Origin: Paramagnetospirillum caucaseum
GTDB taxonomy: Bacteria; Pseudomonadota; Alphaproteobacteria; Rhodospirillales; Magnetospirillaceae
Assembly: GCF_000342045.1 (NCBI RefSeq)
Contig: NZ_AONQ01000001.1
Coordinates: 1 to 64,000 of the forward strand
Direction of reading: 5' to 3'
DNA: 64,000 bases
Part shown: piece by piece, positions 53,121 through 62,759 of the stretch
Numbering within the stretch: position 1 is the stretch's first letter
How the letters are laid out: each line of letters begins with the position of its first letter
Program-made: the position numbers and the translations under genes
Notes under the pieces: generated by a model
What the model saw: only the letters and a program-made list of their open reading frames with translations
What the model was told of the DNA's origin: nothing
Database searches by the model: none

Positions 53121-53749
53121 GGCGTCTCTCCTCGAGACGAGGATGCCCCCTCGCCGCCGCCATCGGCAACAGGTTCCCCCCGCGCCTGCATCACCGGCAC
53201 CACACCTGCCCACACCGGCCAGGATATGTCCGCCTCGTCGTCCACCGGCGGGCCGGAGCGGGTCTTGGCCGATCCCTCGGTGATGGCCAGCGCCAGCAGC
53301 CTTGTGGCCGCCAGTTCCTTGGCGGTGACCGGCCGCACGGCGGCGCTGCGCCCCGGCGCCAGCTTGTCGATCAGGGCGGCGAAGGCGGCTTCCTTCTCCG
53401 CCGGATCGGTGACCTCCACCGCCCGGCCGAACAGCACGACCGACCGGTAGTTCATGGAATGGTGAAAGGCCGAGCGGGCCAGCACCATTCCGTCCACCAG
53501 GGTCGCGGTAATGCACAGCTCGGCCCCCGCCGCCATGGCCTTGGCGAGGCGCGAGCCCTGGCCTCCGTGGAACAGCACGCGGTCGCCCATGCGCCAGTGG
53601 GTGGTTGGTATACCGACCGGTCGCCCATCCTCGACGAAGGCCACGGTGCAGACCAGCGCCTCGTCGAGGATGGCGGCGATGACCGCGGGGTCGAAGCTGC
53701 CCCGCTGGGGCCGCTGGCGGAACGTGGTACGGTCGGTTCTGGCAAGCAT
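53099..53749 (-). CDS. Pyridoxamine 5'-phosphate oxidase family (FMN-binding split barrel) protein
   Basis: 216 residues from ATG 53749. TFRQRPQRGSFDPAVIAAILDEALVCTVAFVEDGRPVGIPTTHWR is typical of the flavin-binding split-barrel family of pyridoxamine oxidase relatives, with HSMNYRSVVLFGRAVEV further on and a C-terminal disordered Glu/Ser tail. Divergent from a MocR regulator, a pairing seen for vitamin B6-linked genes. Exact substrate unknown. Confidence 0.85.
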   Translation of the reverse strand: MLARTDRTTFRQRPQRGSFDPAVIAAILDEALVCTVAFVEDGRPVGIPTTHWRMGDRVLFHGGQGSRLAKAMAAGAELCITATLVDGMVLARSAFHHSMNYRSVVLFGRAVEVTDPAEKEAAFAALIDKLAPGRSAAVRPVTAKELAATRLLALAITEGSAKTRSGPPVDDEADISWPVWAGVVPVMQARGEPVADGGGEGASSSRGETPWNHASV

Positions 53750-53785
53750 GCTGGTCTCTCCTTTCCCATCTATACTGCCCAACGG

Positions 53786-53830
53786 GTGGTTCCCTGTGAA
53801 GGTCCAGTTCTTCTATGATGATAGAACCAC
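53786..53830. promoter_or_regulatory. Candidate MocR operator
   Basis: Nested inverted repeats in the interval between the divergent PNPOx-family and MocR genes: TTCTAT-gatg-ATAGAA (53811-53826) and, outside it, GTGGTTC (53786-53792) with GAACCAC (53824-53830). Confidence 0.5.
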
Positions 53831-53845
53831 TTCGCAAGGCCCGCC

Positions 53846-55291
53846 ATGTCCCTGCCCCTCGTCCTGCCCGCCGATGACACCGGTCTGCCGCTGCACCGCC
53901 GGCTCTATCTCGGCCTGCGCGAAGCCATCCTGGACGGGCGGCTGGCGGAGGGTGCCGCCCTGCCCTCGTCGCGTACCCTGGCAGCGCAATTGGGCGTGGC
54001 CCGCAACACCGTGCTGGCCGCCTACGACCAGTTGGCGGCCGAGGGCTTCACCGAGGGTTTCCAGGGCTCGGCCACCAGGGTGGCGACCCGCCAGCGCCCG
54101 GTGGGGACGCCGCCATCCGCCCGCCCCGCTCCGCCCCCCGCCCTGGGCAGGCGCGCCCAGGCCTGGAACGCCGCCCCGCCCATGCTGATGGCGCGCGACC
54201 CGTCGCGCCCCCTCGCCCCCGGCGTGCCCGATCTGGCCGCCTTTCCCCATGCCGAGTGGCGCCGCGTACTGGGGCGGCTGTGGCGGCGCCCGCCGGTGGA
54301 CCTGATGTGCGGCGTCGATCCCCTGGGCCATCCGCCGCTGCGCCGGGCCATCGCCGAGCATGTGGGACGGACGCGGGCGGTGCGCTGTGTTGCCGATCAG
54401 ATCATGGTGGTGGGCGGCTCGCAGCAGGCCCTCGACCTGGTAGCCCGCGTGCTGCTGGAACCCGGCGAGACGGTGCTGGTGGAAGACCCCGGCTATGGCG
54501 GGGTGGCAGGCGTGCTGCGCGCCGCCGGCGCCCTGGCCGAGGCGGTGCCGGTGGACGCAGACGGCTTCGACCCCGTCTTGGCCGAGGCGCTGTGCCCCGA
54601 AGCCCGGCTGGCCTTCGTCACCCCGTCGCATCAGTTTCCCAGCGGGGCCACCATGCCGCTGTCCCGCCGCCTGGCCCTGGTCGGGTGGGCGGCGCGGCGG
54701 GACGGCTGGATCGTCGAGGACGATTACGACAGCGATTTCCGCCACTCGGGATCACCCACCGCCTCGCTGCAGGGTCTGGACCGCCATGGCCGGACGCTGT
54801 ATCTCGGCACCTTCTCCAAGAGCATGTTCCCCGGCCTGCGCCTGGGCTGGCTGGTGGTGCCGCCGCCCCTGCTGCCGGCCTTCGTGGCGGCGCGGCGCAC
54901 CGCCGACATGGCCCCGGCCGGACTGACCCAGGCGGCCATGGCCGCCTTCATGGAGGAAGGCCATTTCGGCGCCCACCTGCGGCGCATGCGCGCCCTGTAC
55001 GGCAGGCGGCGGCGGGAACTGCTGGCGGCGGCGGAGCGCATCCTGGGGCCGGGCCTGCCGGTCACCGCCGGCGAGGCCGGCCTGCACGCCATCCTCTGGC
55101 TGCCGGAGGGCAGCGACGAGCAAGGGGCGGCGGAGGCGGCTCGTGCCCAGGGGCTGGCCCCGGCGCCGCTCGGTTTCCACCGTGTCACAAAAGGCCCGCC
55201 GGGACTGATCCTGGGCTATGGCAATCTGGCCGGATGGAGCCTGGATGAGGCGCTGAAACGGCTGAAAACCACCATCAGCCCCTTGATATAA
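53846..55291 (+). CDS. MocR/PdxR-type transcriptional regulator (GntR HTH with aminotransferase domain)
   Basis: 481 residues. N-terminal winged helix: LHRRLYLGLREAILDGRLAEGAALPSSRTLAAQLGVARNTVLAAYDQLAAEGF (GntR). Residues about 110-480: fold-type I aminotransferase domain with GGSQQALDLVARVLLEPGETVLVEDPGYGG, IVEDDYDSDF and the PLP Lys in LGTFSKSMFPGLRLGW. Regulates vitamin B6 or amino acid genes in response to PLP; here it likely controls the divergent PNPOx-family and VOC genes. Confidence 0.92.
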   Translation: MSLPLVLPADDTGLPLHRRLYLGLREAILDGRLAEGAALPSSRTLAAQLGVARNTVLAAYDQLAAEGFTEGFQGSATRVATRQRPVGTPPSARPAPPPALGRRAQAWNAAPPMLMARDPSRPLAPGVPDLAAFPHAEWRRVLGRLWRRPPVDLMCGVDPLGHPPLRRAIAEHVGRTRAVRCVADQIMVVGGSQQALDLVARVLLEPGETVLVEDPGYGGVAGVLRAAGALAEAVPVDADGFDPVLAEALCPEARLAFVTPSHQFPSGATMPLSRRLALVGWAARRDGWIVEDDYDSDFRHSGSPTASLQGLDRHGRTLYLGTFSKSMFPGLRLGWLVVPPPLLPAFVAARRTADMAPAGLTQAAMAAFMEEGHFGAHLRRMRALYGRRRRELLAAAERILGPGLPVTAGEAGLHAILWLPEGSDEQGAAEAARAQGLAPAPLGFHRVTKGPPGLILGYGNLAGWSLDEALKRLKTTISPLI

Positions 55292-55305
55292 CCGGATTAA
55301 TCTTT

Positions 55306-55345
55306 CCGTCACAAAAGCTTCACGCTTCCGTCGCCGGGCTGTAAC
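55306..55345 (+). promoter_or_regulatory. Tandem Pho box upstream of pstS
   Basis: Four 7-base repeats exactly 11 bases apart: CCGTCAC (55306), GCTTCAC (55317), CCGTCGC (55328), CTGTAAC (55339), with the first spacer AAAA. This is the PhoB pattern CTGTCAY-N4-repeat, in two consecutive Pho boxes, 70 bases upstream of the pstS ATG. Confidence 0.7.
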
Positions 55346-55415
55346 ACAGCACCGGTATAGTGTCGGCCGTGGGAGCTTAGCCTCCCCATCCCGTTGCCTG
55401 CCCTTCGGAGGTTCC

Positions 55416-56450
55416 ATGTCCACCAAGACCCTGGCCGTCGCCGCAATCGCCCTGGCCGCCATCGCCACCGCCGGCGCGGCGCAAGCCCGCGATCAGATCC
55501 GCATCGTCGGCTCGTCCACCGTCTACCCGTTTTCGACCGCCGTGGCCGAGGCCTTCGGCAAGGCCGGCAAGTTCAAGACCCCGGTGGTGGAAAGCACCGG
55601 CTCGGGCGGCGGTCTCAGGCTGTTCTGCTCGGGCGTCGGCCCGGACTTTCCCGACGTGGCCAATTCGTCGCGCCGCATCAAGGCGTCCGAGGTCGAGTTC
55701 TGCGGCAAGAACGGCGTGACCGCCATCACCGAGATGAAGATCGGCTATGACGGCATCGTGCTGGCCTCGTCCAAGAAGGCCAAGCCCATCAACCTGACCC
55801 GCCAGCAGCTGTTCATGGCCCTGGCCAAGGACGTGCCCCAGGGCGGCAAGCTGGTGCCCAACCCCTATCAGAAGTGGAACCAGATCGATCCGTCGCTGCC
55901 CGATGCCAAGATCGTCGTGCTCGGCCCGCCGCCCACCTCGGGCACCCGCGACGCCTTCGTCGAGCTGGTCATGGAGACCGGCGCCGAGAAGTTCCCCGAG
56001 CTGGTCGAGCTGAAGAAGGCCGACGCCAAGGCCTTCCAGAAGGCCTACAGCGCCATCCGCGAGGACGGCGGCTACATCGAGGCCGGCGAGAACGACAACC
56101 TGATCGTCCAGAAGCTGGAAGCCAACACCGCCATCTTCGGCATCTTCGGCTATTCCTTCCTCGACCAGAACGGCGATAAGGTCCAGGGCGCCACCATCGA
56201 GGGCAACCAGCCGACCTTCGACAACATCGCGGCGGGCAAGTACACCGTGTCGCGCCCGCTGTTCTTCTATGTCAAGAAGGCCCATGTGGGGCAGATCGCC
56301 GGCATCAAGGAATTCGTCGGCGAATTCGCCTCGGAGAAGGCCTGGGGCAAGTCCGGCTATCTGGCCGACAAGGGCCTGATCCCCATGCCCGACGCCGAGC
56401 GTAAGGAATGGGCGGCCAAGGCCGCCGGCCTCGCCGACCTGAAGATGTGA
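55416..56450 (+). CDS. pstS: Phosphate ABC transporter, periplasmic binding protein PstS
   Basis: 344 residues. Signal peptide MSTKTLAVAAIALAAIATAGAAQA. Phosphate-binding segments: IVGSSTVYPFSTAVAEAF, STGSGGGLRLFCSGVG, SSRRIKASE and PPPTSGTRDAFVEL. Binds phosphate in the periplasm and delivers it to PstCA. Under a Pho box; starts a six-gene operon. Confidence 0.95.
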   Translation: MSTKTLAVAAIALAAIATAGAAQARDQIRIVGSSTVYPFSTAVAEAFGKAGKFKTPVVESTGSGGGLRLFCSGVGPDFPDVANSSRRIKASEVEFCGKNGVTAITEMKIGYDGIVLASSKKAKPINLTRQQLFMALAKDVPQGGKLVPNPYQKWNQIDPSLPDAKIVVLGPPPTSGTRDAFVELVMETGAEKFPELVELKKADAKAFQKAYSAIREDGGYIEAGENDNLIVQKLEANTAIFGIFGYSFLDQNGDKVQGATIEGNQPTFDNIAAGKYTVSRPLFFYVKKAHVGQIAGIKEFVGEFASEKAWGKSGYLADKGLIPMPDAERKEWAAKAAGLADLKM

Positions 56451-56513
56451 TCAAGCGGGGGGAACCGGAACGGTTCCCCCCTTCCTTTCGGTTTTCCCGG
56501 TCCGGTCATCGCC

Positions 56514-57887
56514 ATGCCCACCATCCTCCTTACCCTGGTCCTGCTGGGCCTTGCCTCCGCCGCCTATCATCTGGGACGGGGCAAGGCCTTGTCGGTTTCG
56601 GCCGACGGCGCGCCGCTGCATTCGCTGCCCCGCTACCACGGCTATTACGTGGCCCTGTGGTGCGGCCTGCCCGCCCTGGCCCTGCTGGTCGCCTGGACCG
56701 TGCTGGAGCCCCAGGCGCTCCGCGCCCTGATGATCGCCGCCCTGCCGCCCGAGCTGCGCGGGCTGTCGTCCCAGCATCTGTCCCTGGTGGTCAACGAAGT
56801 GCGCAACGTCGCCCTGCACGGCGCCCAGCCCAGTTCGGCGGCGGTGGCCGAGGCGGCGCGGCATTACACCGCCCTGTCCGCCACCGGAAGCTGGCTGCTG
56901 ACGGCGCTGTGCGCCGCCCTGGCCGTGGCCGGGCTGTCCTGGGGCCGTTCGCGCATCCACGCCGACGCCCGCATGCGCAACGCGGTGGAGCGGGTGGTGG
57001 GCGTCGCCCTGGTGGCTTGCTCGACGGTGGCCATCCTCACCACCATCGGCATCGTGCTGTCGCTGATCTTCGAATCCCTGCTGTTCTTCGAGCATGTTCC
57101 GCTGCACGCCTTCCTGTTCGGCACCGAATGGAGCCCGCAGATGGCCATCCGCGCCGATCAGGTGGGCAGCTCGGGGGCGTTCGGCGCCGTGCCGCTGTTC
57201 GCCGGCACCTTGCTGATCAGCGCCATCGCGCTGGCGGTGGCGGTGCCGTTGGGCCTGCTGTCGGCCATCTACATGTCGGAATACGCCCAGCCGCGCTTCC
57301 GCGCCGTGGCCAAGCCGCTGCTGGAGATCCTGGCCGGCATTCCCACCGTGGTCTACGGCTTCTTCGCCGTGCTGACCATCTCGCCCTTCCTGCGGGCCGT
57401 CGGCGCCAGGCTGGGCCTGGGCATCGAGGCGGAAAGCGCCCTGGCCGCCGGGCTGGTCATGGGCATCATGATCATTCCCTTCGTGTCGTCGCTGTCCGAC
57501 GACGTCATCAACGCCGTGCCCCAATCCCTGCGCGAAGGCGCGCTGGGCCTGGGCGCCACCCGCTCGGAGACCGTCATCCAGGTGGTGATCCCCGCCGCCC
57601 TGCCCGGCATCATCGGCGGCGTGCTGCTGGCCGCGTCGCGGGCGATCGGCGAGACCATGATCGTGGTGATGGCCGCCGGCATGGCCGCCAACCTCACCGC
57701 CAATCCCTTCGCCGCCGTCACCACCGTCACCGTGCAGATCGTCACCCTGCTGGTGGGCGACCAGGAATTCGACAGTCCCAAGACCCTGGCGGCCTTCGCC
57801 CTGGGGCTGGTGCTGTTCTGCGTCACCCTGGCGCTGAACATCGTCGCCCTGCACATCGTCAACAAGTACCGAGAGAAGTATGACTGA
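56514..57887 (+). CDS. pstC: Phosphate ABC transporter permease PstC
   Basis: 457 residues, longer than the E. coli protein (about 320) owing to an N-terminal extension of two extra membrane segments before the permease core. Core motif EAA loop-like ALGLGATRSETVIQVVIPAALPGIIGG, preceded by AGIPTVVYGFFAVLTISPF. Inner membrane channel subunit with PstA. Its stop overlaps the pstA start by 8 bases. Confidence 0.95.
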   Translation: MPTILLTLVLLGLASAAYHLGRGKALSVSADGAPLHSLPRYHGYYVALWCGLPALALLVAWTVLEPQALRALMIAALPPELRGLSSQHLSLVVNEVRNVALHGAQPSSAAVAEAARHYTALSATGSWLLTALCAALAVAGLSWGRSRIHADARMRNAVERVVGVALVACSTVAILTTIGIVLSLIFESLLFFEHVPLHAFLFGTEWSPQMAIRADQVGSSGAFGAVPLFAGTLLISAIALAVAVPLGLLSAIYMSEYAQPRFRAVAKPLLEILAGIPTVVYGFFAVLTISPFLRAVGARLGLGIEAESALAAGLVMGIMIIPFVSSLSDDVINAVPQSLREGALGLGATRSETVIQVVIPAALPGIIGGVLLAASRAIGETMIVVMAAGMAANLTANPFAAVTTVTVQIVTLLVGDQEFDSPKTLAAFALGLVLFCVTLALNIVALHIVNKYREKYD

Positions 57888-59202
57888 CATGGCCGAAATC
57901 ACCGCCGCCCCGGCCGCCGCCCAAGCCGCGGCCCGAACCGACGTGATCGCCCGGCGCCTGGCGCGCCGCCACGCCGCCGAACGGCGCTTCCGCGCCATCG
58001 GCATCGGCGCGGTGGTGGTCTCGGTGGCCTTCCTGGGCACCCTGCTGTTCAACATCCTGTCCAACGGCTTCGGCGCCCTGCTGCAGACCCGCATCCTGCT
58101 GGACGTGGCCTTCGACCCGGCGGTGATGGACATCGGCGAGCGGCGCGACGCCGATTCCCTGGCTGCGGCCGATTACGGCGGGCTGGTCAAGGCGGCCATG
58201 GCGGCCCGCTTCCCCGAGGTCGCCAGCCGGGGCGAGAAGCGCGAGCTGAACGCCCTGCTGTCCAACGGGGCCGGCGACGCGCTGCGCCGCATGGTGCAGG
58301 ATGATCCGAGGATCATCGGCACCACCCGGCCGATCTGGCTGATCGCCTCGTCGGACCTGGACATGGCCGTCAAGGGCATCATGCCGCGCCAGGCGGGGGC
58401 CGAGGGCTTGCGCTTCAGCGAGCGCCAGCTGGCCTGGATCGGCAAGCTGGAGGCCGAGGGCGCCCTGGCCCGCCAGTTCAACACCCGGCTGTTCACCGCC
58501 GGCGACTCGCGCGAGCCGGAGCTGGCCGGCCTGTTGGGCGCCATCGTCGGCTCGGCCTTCTCGCTGGGCATCACCTTGCTGATCTGCTTTCCCATCGGGG
58601 TGGCCACCGCCGTCTATCTCGAGGAATTCGCGCCCAAGAACCGCTGGACCGACCTGATCGAGGTCAACATCAACAATCTGGCGGCGGTGCCCTCGGTGGT
58701 GTTCGGCCTGCTGGGGCTGGCCATCTTCCTCAACACCTTCGGCCTGCCCCGCTCGGCGCCGCTGGTGGGCGGGCTGGTGCTGGCGCTGATCAGCCTGCCG
58801 ACCATCATCATCGCCGGCCGCGCCGCCTTGAAGGCGGTGCCGCCCTCCATCCGCCAGGCGGCCATGGGCCTGGGGGCGTCCAAGCTGCAGACCGTCACCG
58901 ACCACGTCCTGCCGCTGGCCATGCCCGGCATGCTGACCGGCACCATCCTGGGCATGGCCCATGCCCTGGGCGAGACGGCACCGCTGCTGATGATCGGCAT
59001 GGTGGCCTTCATCGTCGACATTCCCGCCGGGCCGCTGGACCCCGCCGCCGTGTTGCCGGTCCAGGTCTATCTGTGGTCGGACAGCCCGGAACGCGGCTTC
59101 GTCGAGAAGACCTCGGCGGCGATCATCGTGCTGCTGGTCTTCCTGTCCCTGATGAATCTGGCGGCCATCTGGCTGCGCAAGAAATTCGAACGCCGGTGGT
59201 AG
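57880..59202 (+). CDS. pstA: Phosphate ABC transporter permease PstA with N-terminal DUF3333 region
   Basis: 440 residues. Residues 1-200: one membrane helix and a periplasmic domain of the DUF3333 type ([32 protein letters not shown], then the long soluble part). Permease core from about 215 with [31 protein letters not shown] and the EAA loop [24 protein letters not shown]. Partner of PstC. Confidence 0.95.
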   Translation: MTDMAEITAAPAAAQAAARTDVIARRLARRHAAERRFRAIGIGAVVVSVAFLGTLLFNILSNGFGALLQTRILLDVAFDPAVMDIGERRDADSLAAADYGGLVKAAMAARFPEVASRGEKRELNALLSNGAGDALRRMVQDDPRIIGTTRPIWLIASSDLDMAVKGIMPRQAGAEGLRFSERQLAWIGKLEAEGALARQFNTRLFTAGDSREPELAGLLGAIVGSAFSLGITLLICFPIGVATAVYLEEFAPKNRWTDLIEVNINNLAAVPSVVFGLLGLAIFLNTFGLPRSAPLVGGLVLALISLPTIIIAGRAALKAVPPSIRQAAMGLGASKLQTVTDHVLPLAMPGMLTGTILGMAHALGETAPLLMIGMVAFIVDIPAGPLDPAAVLPVQVYLWSDSPERGFVEKTSAAIIVLLVFLSLMNLAAIWLRKKFERRW

Positions 59203-59207
59203 CCCCC

Positions 59208-59987
59208 ATGAACCAGTACATTCCCAAGGGAACGGCCAAGGTCTCGGCGCGTGGCCTCGACGTCTTCTACGGCGACAAGCAGGCGCTGCACCATATCGAC
59301 CTGGACATCGCCGCCGGCGAGGTCACCGCCCTGATCGGGCCGTCCGGCTGCGGCAAGTCCACCTTCCTGCGCTGTATCAACCGCATGAACGACCTGGTGG
59401 AGGGCGCCAGGGTCAGCGGGACGCTGACCCTGGACGGCAACGACATCCACGACCGCCGGCTGGACGTGGTGCAACTGCGCGCCCGGGTCGGCATGGTGTT
59501 CCAGAAGCCCAACCCCTTCCCCAAATCCATCTACGAGAACGTCGCCTACGGGCCGCGCATCCACGGCCTGGCCCGCGACCGGGCCGAGCTGGACGAGATC
59601 GTCATGAACAGCCTGGAAAAGGCCGGCCTGCTGGCCGAGGTGGAAAGCCGCCTGTCGGAATCCGGCACCAGCCTGTCGGGTGGCCAGCAGCAGCGCCTGT
59701 GCATCGCGCGGGCCATCGCGGTCAACCCCGAGGTGATCCTGATGGACGAGCCCTGCTCGGCGCTCGACCCCATCGCCACCGCCAAGGTCGAGGAACTGAT
59801 CGACGAGTTGCGCGACAACTACACCATCGTCATCGTCACCCATTCCATGCAGCAGGCGGCCCGCGTCTCGCAGCGCACCGCCTTCTTCCACCTGGGCAAG
59901 CTGATCGAGGTGGGCGGCACCGAGGAGATCTTCACCAATCCCTGCGAACCGCTGACCCAGGGCTACATCACGGGCAGGTTCGGTTGA
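59208..59987 (+). CDS. pstB: Phosphate ABC transporter ATPase PstB
   Basis: 259 residues from ATG 59208. Walker [10 protein letters not shown], signature [14 protein letters not shown], Walker [14 protein letters not shown], switch His in VTHSMQQA, and the Q-loop [10 protein letters not shown]. Powers phosphate uptake by PstCA. Only 5 bases after pstA. Confidence 0.97.
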   Translation: MNQYIPKGTAKVSARGLDVFYGDKQALHHIDLDIAAGEVTALIGPSGCGKSTFLRCINRMNDLVEGARVSGTLTLDGNDIHDRRLDVVQLRARVGMVFQKPNPFPKSIYENVAYGPRIHGLARDRAELDEIVMNSLEKAGLLAEVESRLSESGTSLSGGQQQRLCIARAIAVNPEVILMDEPCSALDPIATAKVEELIDELRDNYTIVIVTHSMQQAARVSQRTAFFHLGKLIEVGGTEEIFTNPCEPLTQGYITGRFG

Positions 59988-60090
59988 TGAGCGAGGCGCA
60001 GCCGAAGCGCGGCGCCATTGCGGCGCCCGAAGCGAAGCGGAGGAGCCAAGGGTGCGCGAGCACCCACCCGGCATTTGAGGGGCACGCAAA
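59988..60090. repeat. Structured G/C-rich intergenic repeat between pstB and phoU
   Basis: Hairpins GGCGCC-attgc-GGCGCC (60011-60027) and GGGTGC-gcga-GCACCC (60051-60066), flanked by repeated GCGCAGCCGAAGCG and GCCCGAAGCGAAGCGG units. It reads like a species-specific intergenic repeat and may attenuate phoU-phoB expression relative to pst. Confidence 0.5.
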
Positions 60091-60786
60091 GTGAGCGAGC
60101 ATACGGTCAAATCCTACGACGACGAGCTGTCCCACCTGTCGGGCATGATCGCCCGCATGGGAGGGATGGCCGAGGCCCAGCTGGGTTCGGCGCTGCAATC
60201 CCTGGCCCGGCGCGACGACGATCTGGCCCACAAGGTGATCGACAGCGACGCCCGCATCGACGAACTGGACCACGAGGTGGACAGCTTCGCGGTGCGCCTG
60301 CTGGCGCTGCGCCAGCCCATGGCCGGCGACCTGCGCCACATCGTGGCGGCGCTGAACATCTCGGGCGAGATCGAGCGCATCGGCGATTACGCCGCCAACG
60401 TGGCCAAGCGGGTCCTGGTGCTCAACCAGCTTCCCCCCACCTCCAGGGCCGCCGGCGTAATCCGCCTGGGCGAACTGGTGCAGGCCCTGCTGAAGGACAT
60501 CCTGGATGCCTATGTGGACCGCGACCTGGACAAGGCCATCGGCGTCTGGGGACGCGACGAGGACGTGGATTCCCGCTACAATGCCGTCTTCCGCGACCTG
60601 CTCGCCCAGATGACCGGGGATCCCGGCACCATCACCGCTTCGACCCACCTGCTATTCATCGCCAAGAACATGGAACGCATCGGCGACCACGCCACCAACA
60701 TCGCCGAGACCCTGCACTTCCAGATTCTCGGCACCCAGCCCAAGGGCGAGCGGCCCAAGGGCATTTCCCCCGGAGCCCAGGAATGA
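60091..60786 (+). CDS. phoU: Phosphate signalling regulator PhoU
   Basis: 231 residues from GTG 60091. Two copies of the three-helix PhoU bundle with the E/DxxxD metal motifs: SDARIDELDHEVDSFAVRLLALRQPMAGDLRHIVAALNI and MERIGDHATNIAETLHF. Links PstSCAB to the PhoR/PhoB pathway. Its TGA overlaps the phoB ATG (ATGA). Confidence 0.95.
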   Translation: MSEHTVKSYDDELSHLSGMIARMGGMAEAQLGSALQSLARRDDDLAHKVIDSDARIDELDHEVDSFAVRLLALRQPMAGDLRHIVAALNISGEIERIGDYAANVAKRVLVLNQLPPTSRAAGVIRLGELVQALLKDILDAYVDRDLDKAIGVWGRDEDVDSRYNAVFRDLLAQMTGDPGTITASTHLLFIAKNMERIGDHATNIAETLHFQILGTQPKGERPKGISPGAQE

Positions 60787-61505
60787 CCGCCCGCGACACC
60801 GCCAATCCCTCCAAGCCCCTGGTCCTGGTCGTCGAGGACGAGGCGGCGCTGGCCACCATGCTGCGCTACAACCTGGAAAAGGAAGGCTACCGCGTCGCCG
60901 AGGCCGGCGACGGCGAGGAGGCGCTGACCCTGCTGGCCGAGCGCAAGCCCGACCTGGTGCTGCTGGACTGGATGCTGCCCTCGCTGTCGGGCATCGAGAT
61001 CTGCCGCCAGATCCGCCGCAAGCCCGCCACCCGCGAGCTGCCCATCATCATGCTGACCGCCCGGGGCGAGGAAGGCGACAAGATCAGGGGGCTGAACACC
61101 GGCGCCGACGATTACCTGACCAAGCCGTTCTCGCTGCCCGAGCTGATGGCCCGGGTGCGCGCCCTGTTGCGCCGCGCCCAGCCGGTCAGCCAGAAGGGCC
61201 AGATCGGCTGGGGCGACATCACCATGGATCTGGCCGCCCACCGGGTGACGCGCGGCGGCAAGGCCATCCATCTCGGCCCCACCGAATTCCGCCTGCTGCA
61301 ATTCTTCATCCAGCATCCCGGCACGGTGTTCTCGCGCGAGGAATTGCTGGACGCCGTATGGGGGCCGGACATCTACGTGGAGCCGCGCACCGTCGACGTC
61401 CACATCCGCCGCCTGAGGAAGGCGCTCAACTGCGACACCGAGGCCGACATCATCCGTACGGTGCGCGCCGCCGGCTATGCCCTGGACAGCGAGGACGCTG
61501 CGTAA
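60783..61505 (+). CDS. phoB: Phosphate response regulator PhoB
   Basis: 240 residues from ATG 60783. Receiver domain VVEDEAALATMLRYNL, phosphoacceptor Asp in LVLLDWMLP, conserved Lys in LTKPFS; C-terminal OmpR-type winged helix ending VDVHIRRLRKALNCDTEADIIRTVRAAGYAL. Activates pho regulon promoters such as the pstS box. The histidine kinase gene phoR is not in this operon or window. Confidence 0.93.
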   Translation: MTARDTANPSKPLVLVVEDEAALATMLRYNLEKEGYRVAEAGDGEEALTLLAERKPDLVLLDWMLPSLSGIEICRQIRRKPATRELPIIMLTARGEEGDKIRGLNTGADDYLTKPFSLPELMARVRALLRRAQPVSQKGQIGWGDITMDLAAHRVTRGGKAIHLGPTEFRLLQFFIQHPGTVFSREELLDAVWGPDIYVEPRTVDVHIRRLRKALNCDTEADIIRTVRAAGYALDSEDAA

Positions 61506-61607
61506 AACCCACACACCTTAAACCGTTGAAACTTTCCAAGCCCCGCCTGTATGATCCGCCCGCCTTCCGTCCGGGAGGCGCGTCGAGGCAGAATCAGGTT
61601 CCCGCCC

Positions 61608-62759
61608 GTGGCCGTTCCTCTTCACCAGTCCATCCGCATCGGTTCCTACATCGTGCGCCAGCACCTTTCCGGCAATAAGCGCTATCCGCTGGTGCTGATG
61701 ATGGAGCCGCTGTTCCGCTGCAACCTGACCTGCGCCGGCTGCGGCAAGATCGACTATCCCGACGCCATCCTGAATTCCCGCATCTCGGTGGCCGACGCCC
61801 TGGCCTCCATCGACGAGTGCCCGGCCCCCGTGGTGGTGCTGGCCGGCGGCGAGCCGTTGCTGCACCGCGAAATGGACCAGATCGTCGAGGGCGCCCTGGC
61901 CAGGGGCAAGATCGTCTTCGTCTGCACCAACGCCCTGCTGCTGGAAAAGAAGCTCGACAGCTTCAAGCCGCACAAGAACTTCACCTGGACCGTCCACCTG
62001 GACGGCAACCGCGAGGACCACGACCGCGCCGTGTCGCGCGAAGGCACCTTCGACCAGGCGGTATCGGCCATCAAGGCCGCCAAGGCCCGGGGCTTCCAGG
62101 TCAACATCAACTGCACCCTGTTCAACAACGCCGATGCCGAGCGCATGGCGGAGTTCTTCGACTACACCAAGACCATCGGCATCGGCGGCATCACCCTGTC
62201 GCCCGGCTACGCCTACGAGCGCGCCCCCGACACCGAGCACTTCCTCAACCGCCGCGCCACCAAGGAGCTGTTCCGCAAGCTGTTCCGCCTCGGCAAGGGC
62301 AAGAAGTGGGAATTCACCCAGTCGTCGCTGTTCATGGACTTCCTGGCCGGCAACCAGACCTACCAGTGCACGCCGTGGGGCAATCCGACCCGCAACGTGT
62401 TCGGCTGGCAGCGCCCCTGCTACCTGCTGGGCGAGGGCTACGCCAAGACCTACAAGGAACTGATGGAAGAGACCAACTGGGACTCCTACGGCACCGGCAA
62501 GTACGAGAAGTGCGCCGATTGCATGGTCCATTCGGGCTACGAGGCCACCGCCGTCACCGACACCATCAGCCATCCGCTGAAGGCGGCCCTGGTGGCGCTG
62601 CGCGGCCCCCGCACCGAGGGCCCCTTCGCTCCCGATCTGCCGCTGGACAACCAGCGCCCGGCCATCGACAACTACGACGAACTGATGGCCAAGAACCTGG
62701 AAATGCTACACACCGAGGGTCGGACCAACAACCTTCACCGCGTCTCCCAGGGCAACTAG
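61608..62759 (+). CDS. hpnH: HpnH, radical SAM adenosylhopane synthase
   Basis: 383 residues from GTG 61608, chosen because MAVPLHQSIRIGSYIV is the family N-terminus; upstream codons have no such similarity. Radical SAM motif CNLTCAGC near residue 38, GGEP near 80, and a C-terminal Cys cluster (CADCMVH). Adds an adenosyl group to diploptene, the first step of side-chain extension in bacteriohopanepolyol synthesis. Confidence 0.95.
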   Translation: MAVPLHQSIRIGSYIVRQHLSGNKRYPLVLMMEPLFRCNLTCAGCGKIDYPDAILNSRISVADALASIDECPAPVVVLAGGEPLLHREMDQIVEGALARGKIVFVCTNALLLEKKLDSFKPHKNFTWTVHLDGNREDHDRAVSREGTFDQAVSAIKAAKARGFQVNINCTLFNNADAERMAEFFDYTKTIGIGGITLSPGYAYERAPDTEHFLNRRATKELFRKLFRLGKGKKWEFTQSSLFMDFLAGNQTYQCTPWGNPTRNVFGWQRPCYLLGEGYAKTYKELMEETNWDSYGTGKYEKCADCMVHSGYEATAVTDTISHPLKAALVALRGPRTEGPFAPDLPLDNQRPAIDNYDELMAKNLEMLHTEGRTNNLHRVSQGN

